From Ashinkailepas kermadecensis (taxonomy: Eukaryota; Arthropoda; Thecostraca; Neolepadidae): a DNA stretch of 64,000 nt. Location of the stretch: contig JAOTOM010005151.1 in assembly GCA_034440615.1 (NCBI GenBank), positions 1,099,501 to 1,163,500 on the forward strand. The letters run 5' to 3'. The translations under genes were made by a program, and so were the position numbers. This document shows, piece after piece, positions 37,076 through 48,103 of the stretch. Numbering within the stretch: the first letter of the stretch is position 1; each line of letters starts with the position of its first letter. The notes under the pieces are model-generated. The model was not told the origin of the DNA. It saw nothing but the letters and a program-made list of their open reading frames with translations, and made no database searches.

Positions 37076-37247
37076 GGGAAGCTGTACCAGTCGTCGGCAG
37101 TCATCTCCTACCCGCGAGCGGTCCGGGCTACTCACGAGGCGCACAACATATCCGTTAACCTGAATGGCAGGACAGCCCGCTTCGTCAAGATCCAGCTGTT
37201 CTTCAGCTCCAAGTGGATCCTCATCAGCGAGGTGCAATTCACGTCAG
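37040..37247 (+). CDS. Ddr: DDR exon 6: end of DS-like domain
   Basis: Phase 0. It reads IFSLVRVFFSDGGKLYQSSA, then VISYPRAVRATHEAHNISVN, then LNGRTARFVKIQLFFSSKWI, then LISEVQFTS. The strand pattern KIFxxVxxxF at the start and the closing xRxAxFhxxxhxFxxxWhhhSEhxF are typical of the DDR second domain. NIS is a sequon. I chose the GCAG at 37037-37039 as acceptor because it gives IFSLVRVFF in phase with exon 5, matching relatives' KIFKEVQCYF-like strand; upstream copies would not. The donor is TCAG|GTCAGT at 37248 (phase 1). Both edges of the exon are embedded in tandem repeats. Confidence 0.92.
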
Positions 37248-37435
37248 GTCAGTAACTGTGGAGCCCGGACGTCACGCTAGATCAGTGACTGTGGAGCCCG
37301 GACTTCACGTCAGATCAGTGACTGTGGACCTCGGAACTGGCGTCATCTCAGTAACTGTGGAGCTCGGAATGAACGTCAGGTCAGTGATTGTGGAGTTCGG
37401 AGCATACGTCGGGCGAGTGGCTATAAAACTTGCAG
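37238..37435 (+). repeat. About 35-bp tandem repeat of the exon-6 donor
   Basis: The exon end and donor TTCACGTCAG|GTCAGTAACT form the first unit. Five more follow with TCAGTGACTGTGGAGCCCGG or close variants (near 37283, 37318, 37349, 37383 and 37415). The unit near 37383 restores an ACGTCAG|GTCAGTGATTG donor. Reading from the exon stops at once (TCAGTAA is out of frame; GTCAGTAACTG reads QQL in the exon frame), so the first donor is taken as real. Confidence 0.88.
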
Positions 37436-37652
37436 TTCAAATGCGGTCAATTATTGTGAGTGCCTTAGCCCAGGTAGGTGCAGCGCGTCACCTAGAATAC
37501 GGCTACACATTGCTGTCGATATGGTCAGAGGTGGAGCCCGAGACCACATGCGTTCTTCTGTTGTCATGGTCCTCGCTGAAAAAAGAACATCTAAAGGAGG
37601 TACGCAGGCTTCTATCAAAACGTGTCACGAGCATCGCTACTTCTGACATTAA

Positions 37653-37735
37653 GAGTTTGTAGCTTCTCGATTTTTGATCGTAAGAAAGAATCAGTAGAAT
37701 ATTTCCAGTATCAAAAATTGAGCAGCTACAAACTC
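37653..37735. repeat. Inverted repeat with 26-bp arms
   Basis: GAGTTTGTAGCTTCTCGATT.. (37653-37678) pairs with ..AATTGAGCAGCTACAAACTC (37710-37735), 24 of 26 positions matching. The loop and the right flank also share inverted TCAGTAGAATAT / ATATTCTACTAATCTGA. Likely a small foldback/MITE remnant. Confidence 0.8.
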
Positions 37736-39165
37736 CTATATTCTACTAATCTGAGACAGAATCAGAAAAGGATCATGCGCCATCTCGAATTCAAACATCT
37801 TGGACTTCTTGAAAGCGCTCATGCTCATCAGGATGGCAATCTGTAAACTGCTTGAGAAGGGCTAAACTAGCATTGTTAACCTCTTCTTGACGTCTCCCAA
37901 ACATCCCTTGCCTTCTCACGCAATTATATGTCTGCTGTGTCTAAAGGAAGTGTGTGCTCCCCGTCACAGTACGTTCATTGTATTAGTCGTGGTGGTCGAG
38001 AGGCAGCCTTCGGGTTCTTCAGCGGCTGAAACGGTCTGCTTGCGCTGTCAATATATTTATGCTGAATTAAATCCACCAATTTTCTCTAAACGTATAATAG
38101 CTACCAATGTTCACTCATATCATCTAGAACAGTGTGTGTAAGACATCATTGCATGTAAGAAGAATGCATAGCATCGGATCACAAATAATGCAAGGCTATG
38201 TCATGAGCTACCCACCCTTATAATAAATACGATGAGTCGGTTGAAACGTGAATATGGTTAGTTGATATGGTTGGTTGACCGAACAAACTTGCACAAACAC
38301 CATATGCGCTCAGGCGTTTGCAATATGTATGCGGATACTTTGTTCTGAGCTAGCTAGAAAGATTCGGTCAGCAGAATGGTGTGACTCCATTCCGGAGCGA
38401 CATGTAGGAAAGTCCTTATTGGCACGCGAAAGTCTAGCAACCTCTTCGTTCGCGATAACTCCAGTCACGAAAGTACCAGTACCTTTTGCTGCCCTGTATT
38501 GCACTGCAGCACTCCACGATCACACGAGAACTACAGCCACCGTACAGTACATTCTCCTCGGAAGGTAAGCCGTGATACTGCCTTTCCTATGAATTTAGAA
38601 GCCGAATTTAGTTGGGAAGCGCGCACGCGTAGCAGCGGTCCACTCGCTCAGATGATTCAAGACCGACTCACTGGGGCCGCACGGCCGCTAGTGACTTCGG
38701 GAGACCCCCGGTCGCGGATTGGTCGAGGGCGCAGAACCACACCATGACGTCACATCCATGTCGACGGCCTTCTAGAAGGGGAAATGGTCTGTTTCTAGTG
38801 GCGGTGACGATGTGTTACGTTTACGGTACACTTTTACAATCGCAAGGCTTACGGGATTATATCAATTACGGTTACGGGACAGCCAAACGTATAACTTTAT
38901 GTGAACACAGTTACATCTAGCATTAACGACGGCGGCGGTACGCGCCCGTCGGATAGAGGTCACGTCTCTGGCGCCTGGCTGGCGGGGTGTCAGCCGGAAG
39001 GAGGGAGGGGAAGGTACAATGTCCAATGAACGGCGACCTCGCTGGGGCGGTGGCTGCTGACGTAGGCAGCAGACAGGCCGACGCCAGTCTCGGAGCCGGG
39101 GACTTGTCGTGCCATGAACGGAGTGGGTTGGGGCTGAATTTATGGGATCAAGACGCTCAAAAACT

Positions 39166-39475
39166 AACTCTCTTACAGACATTCAGTCAGAGTTATCTGG
39201 AACACTGCTCTCTACCTCTATTATTTGACCTTCCAGGTCGGGTCCAGCAGGTCAATGTCGGGTGTAGTCAGTCACTGGGTCTTCGCCCGCAATTTTCGTA
39301 CTCTGGTCGTGTATCAAATGTGATTTTGTGCTTCGATATCGGTAATACGCTAACTAAAGACAGCATAGTACCTTGACATGTGCAAAGGTCAAAGTCACCG
39401 GTCAGGTCAAAGTCAAGAACCTGAAAAGATGTGATAAACTGTTCGAACTGACGATTTTCTGAACAGTTAGTTAGT
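39166..39475. repeat. Dispersed repeat B, copy 1
   Basis: Aligns in the same orientation with 60600-60960. Shared blocks are GACCTTCCAGGTC, CAATGT(C/T)GGG, the (T/G)GTG(T/C)AAGGGTCAA type block and the GATGATTTTC block. The family is unrecognised and no frame is conserved. Confidence 0.7.
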
Positions 39476-39522
39476 TATTTGGGCTTTAGGGCGTTTCGAC
39501 CAGAGTTGATCATTCGCGCCCA
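39464..39522. repeat. Dispersed repeat C, copy 1
   Basis: A TTAG-rich run followed by GGGCTTTAGGGCGTTTCGAC and CATTCGCGCC. The same order (TGTT run, GGGGTTTAGGGGCGCATCGAC, CATGCAGCGCC) occurs at 58560-58622. Possibly the tail of a short retroelement. Confidence 0.55.
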
Positions 39523-40019
39523 GATTTTCGGAACAGGTTTCGCTCCGAAAATATTAGTGATTGTCCCCAAAGCAAAGCGAAATATTTTCCCCCTCCTTTG
39601 AGAACTTCTGCGAACAAAAATGTTGTCAGCACCAGTCAAATATAACTGCCCAGTTTTGGACAAGTTGTGTAATGAAACATGGGAAGCGTAGTAGCACACA
39701 TACTGCGGTGCTGCAACCAACCCGGAAATTGTAGTATGTGGTACAGCCATGTACGAACTTGTGTACGGCACATGCTCGGTGCATTTTACCGCGACGGGAA
39801 CAAAGTCTGCGATCGTGGAAACAATTACGTTGGTTTTAATTATGAGCGTTGTATGCTGAGCGACGACAAAATTTGATTGAAGCGTGCGGCTGTGCTGCAC
39901 CTGTCACCAGGGCTAGGCGCTGCCGAGATTCATCTTCTCTGCCGACGTCCCGGAATCGACGCAGTTCCCGACTAATTCCTTAATAACATAATAGTCGGGG
40001 CACCTCAGCGGAACGGCCT

Positions 40020-40540
40020 CAAATTACGGAACGCCGACGCGATAGCAAATTACGAACGGACTGGCCGCTGCGGTCAAATTTAAAGGCGCCCAGCGTTGGC
40101 GGCTGAGGCTAGGCTGGGTTATGGTCTGGGAGCTGCCTGTGGCCCATCTGTGGATTTCATGCGTATTACTCTCTGTCGGGGAGCCCTGCCGCGCTTCGCT
40201 GCGGCGGAAGCGTCGCCGTCTCGATGGAGAAAGATGCAACGTCCGCCTCGCTAATGGATATAACGAGAATGCCGCTTCTTTCACGCACCGCCGCCAACCG
40301 CAGATACCTCCTAATCCGAGCTTACCAGCAGAGACCGGCGAATATTGAAACATAAATTCTGCTCGCGCTGAGCATCGGTCGCTTCGCGAGGCGGCCAGAG
40401 TGGCGGGAAATGGCACCGGCCCGGCTGGCGGGAAATGACACCGTCCGTCGGCGGCGACGGATGAGATGCCTCCCGGCGCGCCGTGAATCGCGCTGACTTC
40501 GCACGCACGCCGGCTATGATAGCTGGAACTGAAACAGATT
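40020..40540. other. Intronic CpG-rich segment
   Basis: High CG dinucleotide density with a short tandem CGGCTGGCGGGAAATG(G/A)CACCG duplication at 40396-40444. No exon or splice context is recognised. It might be a regulatory CpG island; this is inferred from composition only. Confidence 0.35.
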
Positions 40541-41362
40541 GGGTTGAGTTAATCCCTTAAGTAGCTAATTTGTGCTCCGCGCTGGCATGTGTCATTTTGC
40601 ATCTGCTTCAGGATGATGGATGGTCCCGGTGCCGGTTCACCCGGCAGCGAAATCAATGAGCCCATTCGTCCCGACAGCATAAATGCCCGTTGAGACGGAC
40701 CAGCCGCGTGTTCTGCCGCCTGATGGATGTGTACAAGGTCGTGCGCAAGCTTCCGCATAGCTACGTGATGCACATGTACTGAAGATGGATGCGGCTCTAA
40801 GCGCTTCCGGTCTGATTGCTTTATTTCACTCGGCTTCGCGTGACGTTCGCATATACTGTGCTGACGAAATGGGTGAGGTTTGCAGCGTGAGCTCTTAGCA
40901 ATCTGAGCTCCGGTACATGTTAGACACATGTGATACTCAGGGGCATAGGAACGACTGGAAAAGTGTGGGGAAGATTTTCAGGGGGAGGGGGGGGGGGGGT
41001 GCAACTGACTAAATAAAATTTGAATCGGGAGGGGTGAAGTCGAGTGACCATGCGCGGGCGCTTTCTGTGCCCAAAGGGGCACGCATTTCAGGGGGAGGGG
41101 AGGGGGGGGTGCATACTGAACATCCTGTAGGGCGTCTTTTCCAGTGAGAGGGGTACCTTTCTCCAGTCTGAGCGGGCGCCACTGAAAAGTGGGATGGCAA
41201 GTTCCTCTCGTCTCCCCCCGCTAACCACGTCCATCGTGACGCCTCTTCCATGTTGCGGCATGGCTTCGATTACAGAGAACCTAATTGGAGAACACGGTAT
41301 TCGCAGCATCTGACACACACAGAGTAATAATGAAATGTGTAGTCATTACGGGCGAGGACCAC

Positions 41363-41504
41363 ACATGACAGGGCCCGAACATGAGAGGGCCCAAACATGA
41401 GAGGGCCCGAACATGAGAGGGCCCAAACACGAGAGGGCCCGAACATGAGAGGGCCCGAACATGAGAGGGCCCGAACATGAGAGGGCCCGAACATGAGAGG
41501 GCCC
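41363..41504. repeat. 16-bp tandem repeat, about 9 copies
   Basis: Units of GGGCCCGAACATGAGA with G/A variants at GGGCCC(A/G)AAC. The array starts near 41363 and ends at the GGGCCCACTTCC junction. Very homogeneous, so recent. Confidence 0.93.
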
Positions 41505-43164
41505 ACTTCCGTCTATATGTGACACAAGCTGCAGCCCGGTGAGGCCCAACAGTCGCCATTTTCAAACCGTGATCACGGTTTTGCTTCCTGATCTCTCCAG
41601 CCAGAGTCAGGTCATCTAGGTCTAGGTCAGGTTTTTACTCATTTGTATTCCGGTACTCTTCAAAGTGCACTTAAACCTCGTTCCAAGAAGGAGGTTCGCG
41701 GCAGCATTTCTCCTCGCCGCCACCTTTCAATAGCGATTCACGGTGCAACACGGGATTCCATGGTCCAAGCTTCTCACTTAGAGCGAGATCTGTACTTTTC
41801 ATTTTGAGATATGCCAGTTTTCACTACAATATTTCTTCTGAAGTACTCCCAATATATGTTGAAAGGCGGCGACATTCCCGCCCGCGGGGAGCTTACCATA
41901 CAGCTCGCACCGCAACCGGGGCCTGACATCGATCCCTGGTGACAAATTGATAAAATCTTTGTTTTTCATTCCAGAGTAGCGAGTTCAGCCCCAGGGGAGG
42001 ATAGCTCTTTTTATGTAGCAATTCAATTTGGCGAATATATCGCATCCGAGCCACTTAGACTCTTCATATATGCTTTATGGTGCGGGGCTGTATGCACACT
42101 AAAGGCAATGGGCCTATTTGACATACACGGGAATTTGATTGCACTACGTCTTAACTCTTGTCATCGCTCGTCCTGCGCATCTACGGGTGCCTTGCATTGG
42201 CTTCAAAAGAAGAAATAGTGATTCAATACAAAATCAACCGAAAATGACCTTCTTTTCTAAACCCCACCCGCGCGGGAAAGGAGGGGTTCATTCAACCATT
42301 CCCTCCGAAGGCTTTTTTTCATCGCGACCACAGAAGAACAACGCGTCAGTGTGGCGCAGCCGGGTGTAGCTGATGGCGAGTAGCTGAAATCGCCGACACT
42401 ACCTGCAATTAATGTCACTTGTTGCACCTAGCTGGGCAATGTTGTTGTGGCATGGTGATGAACAACCCATATCATGAGGTTTAATGGGTAAATCACCTTT
42501 CCAAGGTCATTCGATGTCATGGACCTAATTTGACGTCAGATTACCTTTTCGGCGTCTGAGTCACTCGGGCGTTAGCTGTGACTACGAAACTAACTTTGGC
42601 GTACATTCCTACCCCTAGGTGAAATAATATAGTGTTTTGTGGCATTATTTCGGAAGTTCTGGAATGACGTCAACATTTTCACCTCAACTGAACCATGACC
42701 TGTGGGTCCAGATGTAGCATCGCACACCGTTAGTGCCTCAGGATGATGAGGAATGCCATCCTACACATTTCAAGCCCGCATTGGTTATTGGTGGTACACA
42801 GGGAGAGGGCTAACGCGAAAATACCGATGAAAAAACAACTGGCTTTCAAGCTGACGTGGGAGATGAGCCAGTGATCAAACAAACAAAAAGTCGGGTACTG
42901 ATCGCCAGATTCCACCACGTCCAACACGCTGCTTTTTGTGTGTTCTATATCACAAGCCTCTCCATTTGGGTGCCGTTGTCGGAACCCGACCGCGAACCTC
43001 ACGTGGCCAGGTCACGTGGTCACGTCTCCCTCGTGACCTACATATCCTGGACCAACTTCATGCCAGCTTGATGCCGTGCGCCGTATCAATGGTTGAGCAT
43101 GGCATAAACTGGGCGGGGAAAACTTGAGATGGAAAGGCCAGTAGCACACCGTGGCACTTTTGCT

Positions 43165-43450
43165 GTGTTGACAATTCGGCGTGGTGAATTTAAGCTTAAC
43201 GGATACCTGCATCATATTCGGTAGAGAAGCCCAGTTCGGCAACGGTGAAGGCAATTGCGATTGGTGACGTGAAGCGCAAAATAGGATTGAAGCAGCATGC
43301 TTTCCAACGCCTAAGTTCAAAATTGAATGCACTATTTCCGAACTTTGACTTCTCTCTCAAACATGGTGCATGAAACCCAAATTTGAATTCACCGTGCTGA
43401 ATCATCGAAGTACTTATTTCTGACGCTCCTGTACTTTCCAGAAATTGGAC
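43165..43450. repeat. Degenerate short-unit repeat related to the 19054-20503 element
   Basis: Recurrent ATTCGGC, AATTGAATGCACTATTTCCGAA and AAATTTGAATTCACCGTGCTGAA resemble the units of about 20 bp in the arms of the Foldback-like element at 19054-20503. Termini are not identified. Confidence 0.4.
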
Positions 43451-43716
43451 GGAATAAGATACTTGCCTCCACGAATCACCCAGGAAGCACATTTGCAGTC
43501 AATCCACATGTCTTCTGCTGGAACGACATGATTCTCGATGTTGTGCTTGCAGCACGGGAGCCCCATAGTTCTCTTGCTCTCGCTCGTTTAGCGCCCCTGA
43601 GGCGCCTCGTACTGGAGTGCATTTACTGGCAGGGTTGCGCGAGCCAGCGAATCAAATTCCATAACTACCTGATAGCTTAGTGGTACCGCACTTATACCGG
43701 CATTATGCCGACGCTT

Positions 43717-44222
43717 GCGGTAAAGACATCACCCATGGCAGGGACCACGGCATGCCTTCTGTGTTGGCACGCCTTAGTCCGCATCATCACTAAATACAGC
43801 CAACATCGCCCCTGACAGGGACCACGGCATGCCTTCTGTGTTGGCACGCCTTAGTCCGCATCATCACTAAAGTGTTAGCCGACATCGCCCATGGCATACT
43901 CTGTGTTGGCACGCCTTAGTTTGCATCGTCACTAAAGACAGCCAACATCGCCCCTGACAGGGACCATGGCATACTCTGTGTTGGCACGCCTTAGTTTACA
44001 TCGTCACTAAAGAGAGCCAACGTCGCCCCTGATAGGGACCATGGCATACTCTGTGTTGGCACGCCCGCTCGTGACTAAAGGCAGCCAAATGGAGGACCAT
44101 GGCATACTCTGTGTTGGTACGCCTTAGTTTACATCGTCACTAAAGAGAGCCAACGTCGCCCCTGATAGGGACCATGGCATACTCTGTGTTGGCACGCGTT
44201 AGTTTGCATACTCACTAAAGGA
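43717..44222. repeat. Minisatellite of about 56-80 bp, 7 copies
   Basis: Seven units carry GGCAT(GCCTT/ACT)CTGTGTTGGC-ACGCCTTAGT and CAACATCGCCCCTGACAGGGACC. Unit length varies through deletions (a short one near 44045-44098). No link to an exon edge. Confidence 0.9.
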
Positions 44223-44939
44223 AGCCGTTTTCGCGACGCTTTTCGGACCACCTTCAGTAGACGCGTGTTAGAAGACAGCTTTAGCTAATCCAGGGTTGGC
44301 AGACTCAGGAAAAGCTAGGTTTGATATTCCAATGTTCGACACCGCCTAGACAAGCCAAGCATGAGCAGCACCCGGCAGCACCTACCGGTAATCACTGAAC
44401 TAGTCTGAACACACCCGCTGTCATATGTTGTCCAGTTCCAAAAGATCTTCGATCTAGCGACTTTTGGTCGGGCAGAAACGGCCCCAGGCCAGTTGTCAGG
44501 GTGGCATGCTTTTGTTAGAAATTGTCAATTTTTATATATTCGCGCTGGTTTGCAAGCACTCAAGGGGAGAGCTACCATGCCATCCCCCACCCCTGCACTT
44601 TTCACGGCCGATCGGAGTCTCCCGGTAATATGATAAAGCTGTCCTAAGTGTGTCCTACTTAAAATGTCCTACCAAGGGTTTCTCGATAAAAAAAAATCGT
44701 GCAAAAATGTTCATGTAAGGTGGTCCGTAGTTTGAAGCCAATATAGGTGGCTTGATCATCCCTTACTCCTACGCCAAACTAGCCCAGCTATCGTGTTTTG
44801 CTGACTTGGGTTTTAGAGACTTGAAGTTGGTCACACCTGCTCTGTGTGTCAGAACATGGGATCCTCAACACCACATTTCAGTGCAATTATTCATGATACA
44901 ACTACATTTTGCACTTCACATGGTGTTTTCTCCTTGCAG

Positions 44940-45038
44940 GTGTTTGCGGAAACACCTGCAACGACGTTGTAAAAGAAGGCATGACAATACCTCACACGGA
45001 GGTGTGGCGGGCCAGACCGCAAGACATCAGCAAAATCG
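44940..45038 (+). CDS. Ddr: DDR candidate exon 7: extracellular stalk
   Basis: A 99-bp open segment between a good acceptor (TTTTCTCCTTGCAG at 44939) and a good donor (AAATCG|GTGAGT at 45039). In phase 1 it reads GVCGNTCNDVVKEGMT, then IPHTEVWRARPQDISKI. Phase 1 at both ends fits exon 6 before it and exon 8 after it. This part of DDRs, between the DS-like domain and the membrane, is poorly conserved, so family similarity cannot confirm it. Two cysteines four residues apart and an N-x-T sequon point to a secreted-side peptide. Being a multiple of three, the exon could be a cassette. Evidence is splice signals plus phase. Confidence 0.65.
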
Positions 45039-46823
45039 GTGAGTGAATTTGGTTATCGCCGGCATCACCGTTCCACCGATCTTTGATTCACGTGCAAAGG
45101 TGCAGAATATTCCACGTAGTCACCATCAGAAAATCAAAGCCAGCAGAAAATAATTTAACCACTTCCCTTCTGCGTGGGCGTCGCGAAAGAGGCAGAAGCT
45201 CCTTTCGCGTGGGAGCGTTGGCGCCAGGACGCGTTCATATTTTTACGGAGGCGAAATGCAAATGCCATGATTGGAAAAGGAAGTATTTGTCGGCAATCAT
45301 GCTTTTCGGAATGAGAGATGTTAATTTTCTGTTAGTTGACAAAGACCGGTGATATAAACCGATCACCAAGATCAAACAGTAATGCTGCGGTACGATACAC
45401 TATCCATTTGTGTATGCCATGAGTGAAATTGTATGAGTGAATTTGACCGAATGTTTTATATGTGAGCGAAAATGAGTGTATGGGGATGTTTTGTGCAAGT
45501 ATGAGCTCCATCAGAGCATCAGGCTTATGCTTATATAGCCTTAAGCATTTTGAGAGAACACCCTGTCAGGGTGTCTTTGATTGCTCACATCTCCACTACA
45601 AAACATTGCAACTACAATAATCCGGACAATTTTGAACTCATAAATGCCACAGAAATCTATTGGTTGCATTATGCCTTTTATTTCATTTCATTTTGACCAA
45701 ATGACTTTGTGACCTGAGGTCAAGTGACCTGCCGTGGCCCCTGGTATATTTAATGTTGTTCATTTGGCCGCACGGAAATGAAGATCGATAATTTATCTAC
45801 TGACCTAAAAATGTTATATTTGGAACAAAATTAAGTTCACTGTGGTCGATTTAGCTATTGTTGGTACTATGACTGACAGTCTTGGAAGTCATTGTACCTC
45901 TTCGGCTTCAGAGAACCATAGTTTGGTCATGAAAATATGCACAAGTGTTGACCACAGAAGATTCAGCGTGACACAGATCCTTCATCACACTAATAAAGAA
46001 TGAGCGATTGACTTTATTTGACCCCGGAAGTATAAATATTGTATCAAGTAAATTACTGTTTGTTAGGAACTCTATGCTGGCACAGGCATCATTTAAGAGC
46101 ATGTTTTACGCATATTTATACCAATGTAATAGCCACATTGTCAAAATTATAATTAACCTTGACAATGTCTTGATGCCCTCCCCCACTAGTTTCCTATCTA
46201 CGTAAACTAGACTAAAATGCAGAGCACCCTTAGAGCATTTGTCGTTTCACCAGCTTTATGACAGTGTTTGTTAAAATATAAATATCCGCATACTCATCAC
46301 TCCACGCACTTCCCATGGACTAGATTATTACCATGTTGCCTGATCTTAACACGCGCACTGGAGGGGGGGCGAAATCCGCCCACCCCTCCGGTTTTTCGCA
46401 AAATAACTGCAGATTTTACCGGTCGATATACGCGATTTTCGGTGTACCTGCTTAGAAATGAACGGCACGTCGTTTAAAGCAAGAAAATGGAAATCGGCCG
46501 AAAAATTTTCAAGTTAGAGGCCACTAGATTAAAAAATGTTATAGCGCCAGACCACAAAAATCGGCGCTGATGCGCTTCAGTGTACTGACAAAGGGAAGTG
46601 TTCTAGGCAACACTAGCGACTTGTTTGATGCATATTGATATGCTGTATAGTTTCAAGGTCATGTTAGGTCACCAAAGTCAAGTCAGGTCAAGTTCTGACA
46701 GGTTAATGGAACCAAACTTGATCAACTGGAATGTTGCCATAAATGCACTACTGGTTGTCATTTGTACTGTTTGTCATTGCCTTTCCATACTTTATTCATG
46801 TACTTCACTCCCTTCTTCCGAAG
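45039..46823 (+). other. Ddr: Intron 7
   Basis: A 1.8-kb intron. From 45050 to 46340 it is AT-rich with a GTGACCTGAGGTCAAGTGACC palindrome near 45710 and nothing else supported. From 46350 onward it lies within the TTAA-flanked element. The acceptor is CCCTTCTTCCGAAG. Confidence 0.65.
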
Positions 46824-47257
46824 CCGATTGCTCCGAGCTGCCCGACGGAGCAGTCGGGCGGGCGGCCGGTTCCGGTAACTGGAACAGGTAACTGACCTGA
46901 TAAAGTGGTGCTATATAGGTGACCTGAGGTCAAATGTTGGGTCTAGCATCTGCATTGCATCATTAGTAATGTCCAAAACATCATTGATGCCCATTTTTGA
47001 GCATTTAAACACAATCACAGCGATCCATAACGATGACAAGCCAAGCCACGCAAAACCGGAAAATTTTGTCAATCTGACCTCATTTGACCTTGAAGATATT
47101 GACCTAAGGTCACGAAAATTGCACAGGATAGAGATCACTACCGTGCCCATCCACCCTGCGAATTTCGTTCTTCCAGCTTTACTAGGAGCCGAGATCTTAG
47201 GGGGCGGAATCCGCCCCTCCAGTGCGCGTAATTCTCAGAGGCCCTCCAGGGCGCGTG
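46350..47257. mobile_element. TTAA-flanked piggyBac-like element, 908 bp
   Basis: The left terminus CACGCGCACTGGAGGG and the inverted right terminus CACGCGCCCTGGAGGG match at 15 of 16 positions. Both are directly flanked by TTAA (46346-46349 and 47258-47261), the target duplication of piggyBac transposons. Just inside, GGCGAAATCCGCCCACCCCTCC on the left is mirrored by GGGGCGGAATCCGCCCCTCC on the right, so the right end carries a second copy of the inner terminal motif. No transposase frame is present; it would be a non-autonomous element. Candidate DDR exon 8 lies inside it. The termini are read by eye and the family assignment rests on TTAA plus inverted repeats. Confidence 0.6.
46824..46874 (+). 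CDS. Ddr: DDR candidate exon 8: short stalk exon
   Basis: A 51-bp GC-rich segment after the acceptor CCCTTCTTCCGAAG (46823) reads (A)DCSELPDGAVGRAAGS in phase 1 and ends at TTCCG|GTAACT (46875). It then joins exon 9 in phase (G+CG = Ala). A second GGTAACTG donor lies 13 bases downstream (AACAG|GTAACT, 46888) and would change the phase to 2. That phase is compatible only with an alternative acceptor at 51387. The segment stands out in GC content from its AT-rich surroundings, as the other exons do. It lies inside the TTAA element. No family similarity is expected here, so the call rests on splice sites, phase and composition. Confidence 0.5.
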
Positions 47258-47515
47258 TTAACATTCCGACTGTGAAAGCTGAACATTTATTTTCTTAAAT
47301 TTATTTCACGATATATGGCCTCCATGTACATTGGCTATTATGGACAGTCTGGGTATAACTCACATATAATATGCATAACCCACTGGGTATAGCATGTTGA
47401 CGGCAATCATGCTATCCAAAGATTTAGGCACAAATATGCAACACTATCCTTGCTCCAAAATGCCTGCATTTTTTGGCGTTGTACCAGATACATGATGGAT
47501 CTTCATTTCACACAC

Positions 47516-47542
47516 TTTTTGCCACACAAAGTGTGGCAAAAA
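47516..47542. repeat. Perfect 12-bp-stem hairpin
   Basis: TTTTTGCCACAC and GTGTGGCAAAAA around an AAA loop. It stands alone in AT-rich intron. Confidence 0.9.
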
Positions 47543-48103
47543 TTACAACATTACATGTCCTAGAGGTCACGGCACGTCACGTGACCATACAAACGATGCC
47601 ATTCTGCCCAATTCAGCACAAAGTAAGACTATAATGCCAAAGGCAAGTTTCTGGAACATTTTTTTAGATCAAAACGTTGGATTCATTTAGTTGCCATGTT
47701 TGGTCACAAAGTTATGAGCAATCAAAGACACTCATTCAACGTGACCTATCGAAAATGCCAGAGGCTATAACTTACAAATCGTTGCTCGGACCTGGTTCAA
47801 AATTTTGCAGCTAGATTCAAAATCGAAAATAACACTTAGCAGTAATTTTCGTCAGAATATAAGAGATGAGTGTGTCATGCACCAGTCGACCTGTCACGGG
47901 AATGCACCCTCTGGGACACACCAGCATGAAGCATGTGCAACAAACTCACTTCGTTTTGCTACGCATTTGTAATCATGGATTCGCTCGAAATAACATATCA
48001 ATCAATGAGTGTGCACGAAGCAGCGAAAGATTATGCTCTCGTATTTCGAGCACAACAATCGTAACATGCTGTAACTGATCAACATGGGCTGCCGGAGATC
48101 GAC

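Larger units (their letters stand above)
37248..44939 (+). other. Ddr: Intron 6
   Basis: A 7.7-kb intron from GTCAGT to CTCCTTGCAG. It has donor repeats, a hairpin at 37653-37735, a dispersed repeat at 39166-39475, GC-rich patches (38590-38760, 38930-39120, 40020-40540), poly-G runs (40980-41000, 41090-41112), a 16-bp array, an array of about 76 bp, and a Foldback-arm-like patch at 43165-43450. 40938 onward (CAGGGGCATAGGAACGACTG) resembles a hAT-type terminus. I see nothing supported at 37740-38580, 41570-43150 and 44230-44930. Confidence 0.82.

Noticed and set aside
43670..43735. tRNA-like A box (TAGCTTAGTGGTACCGC)
   Set aside because: No B box (GGTTCGANNCC) or cloverleaf follows. A similar A-box-like TAGCTCAGTGGTT at 51035 also lacks a B box.
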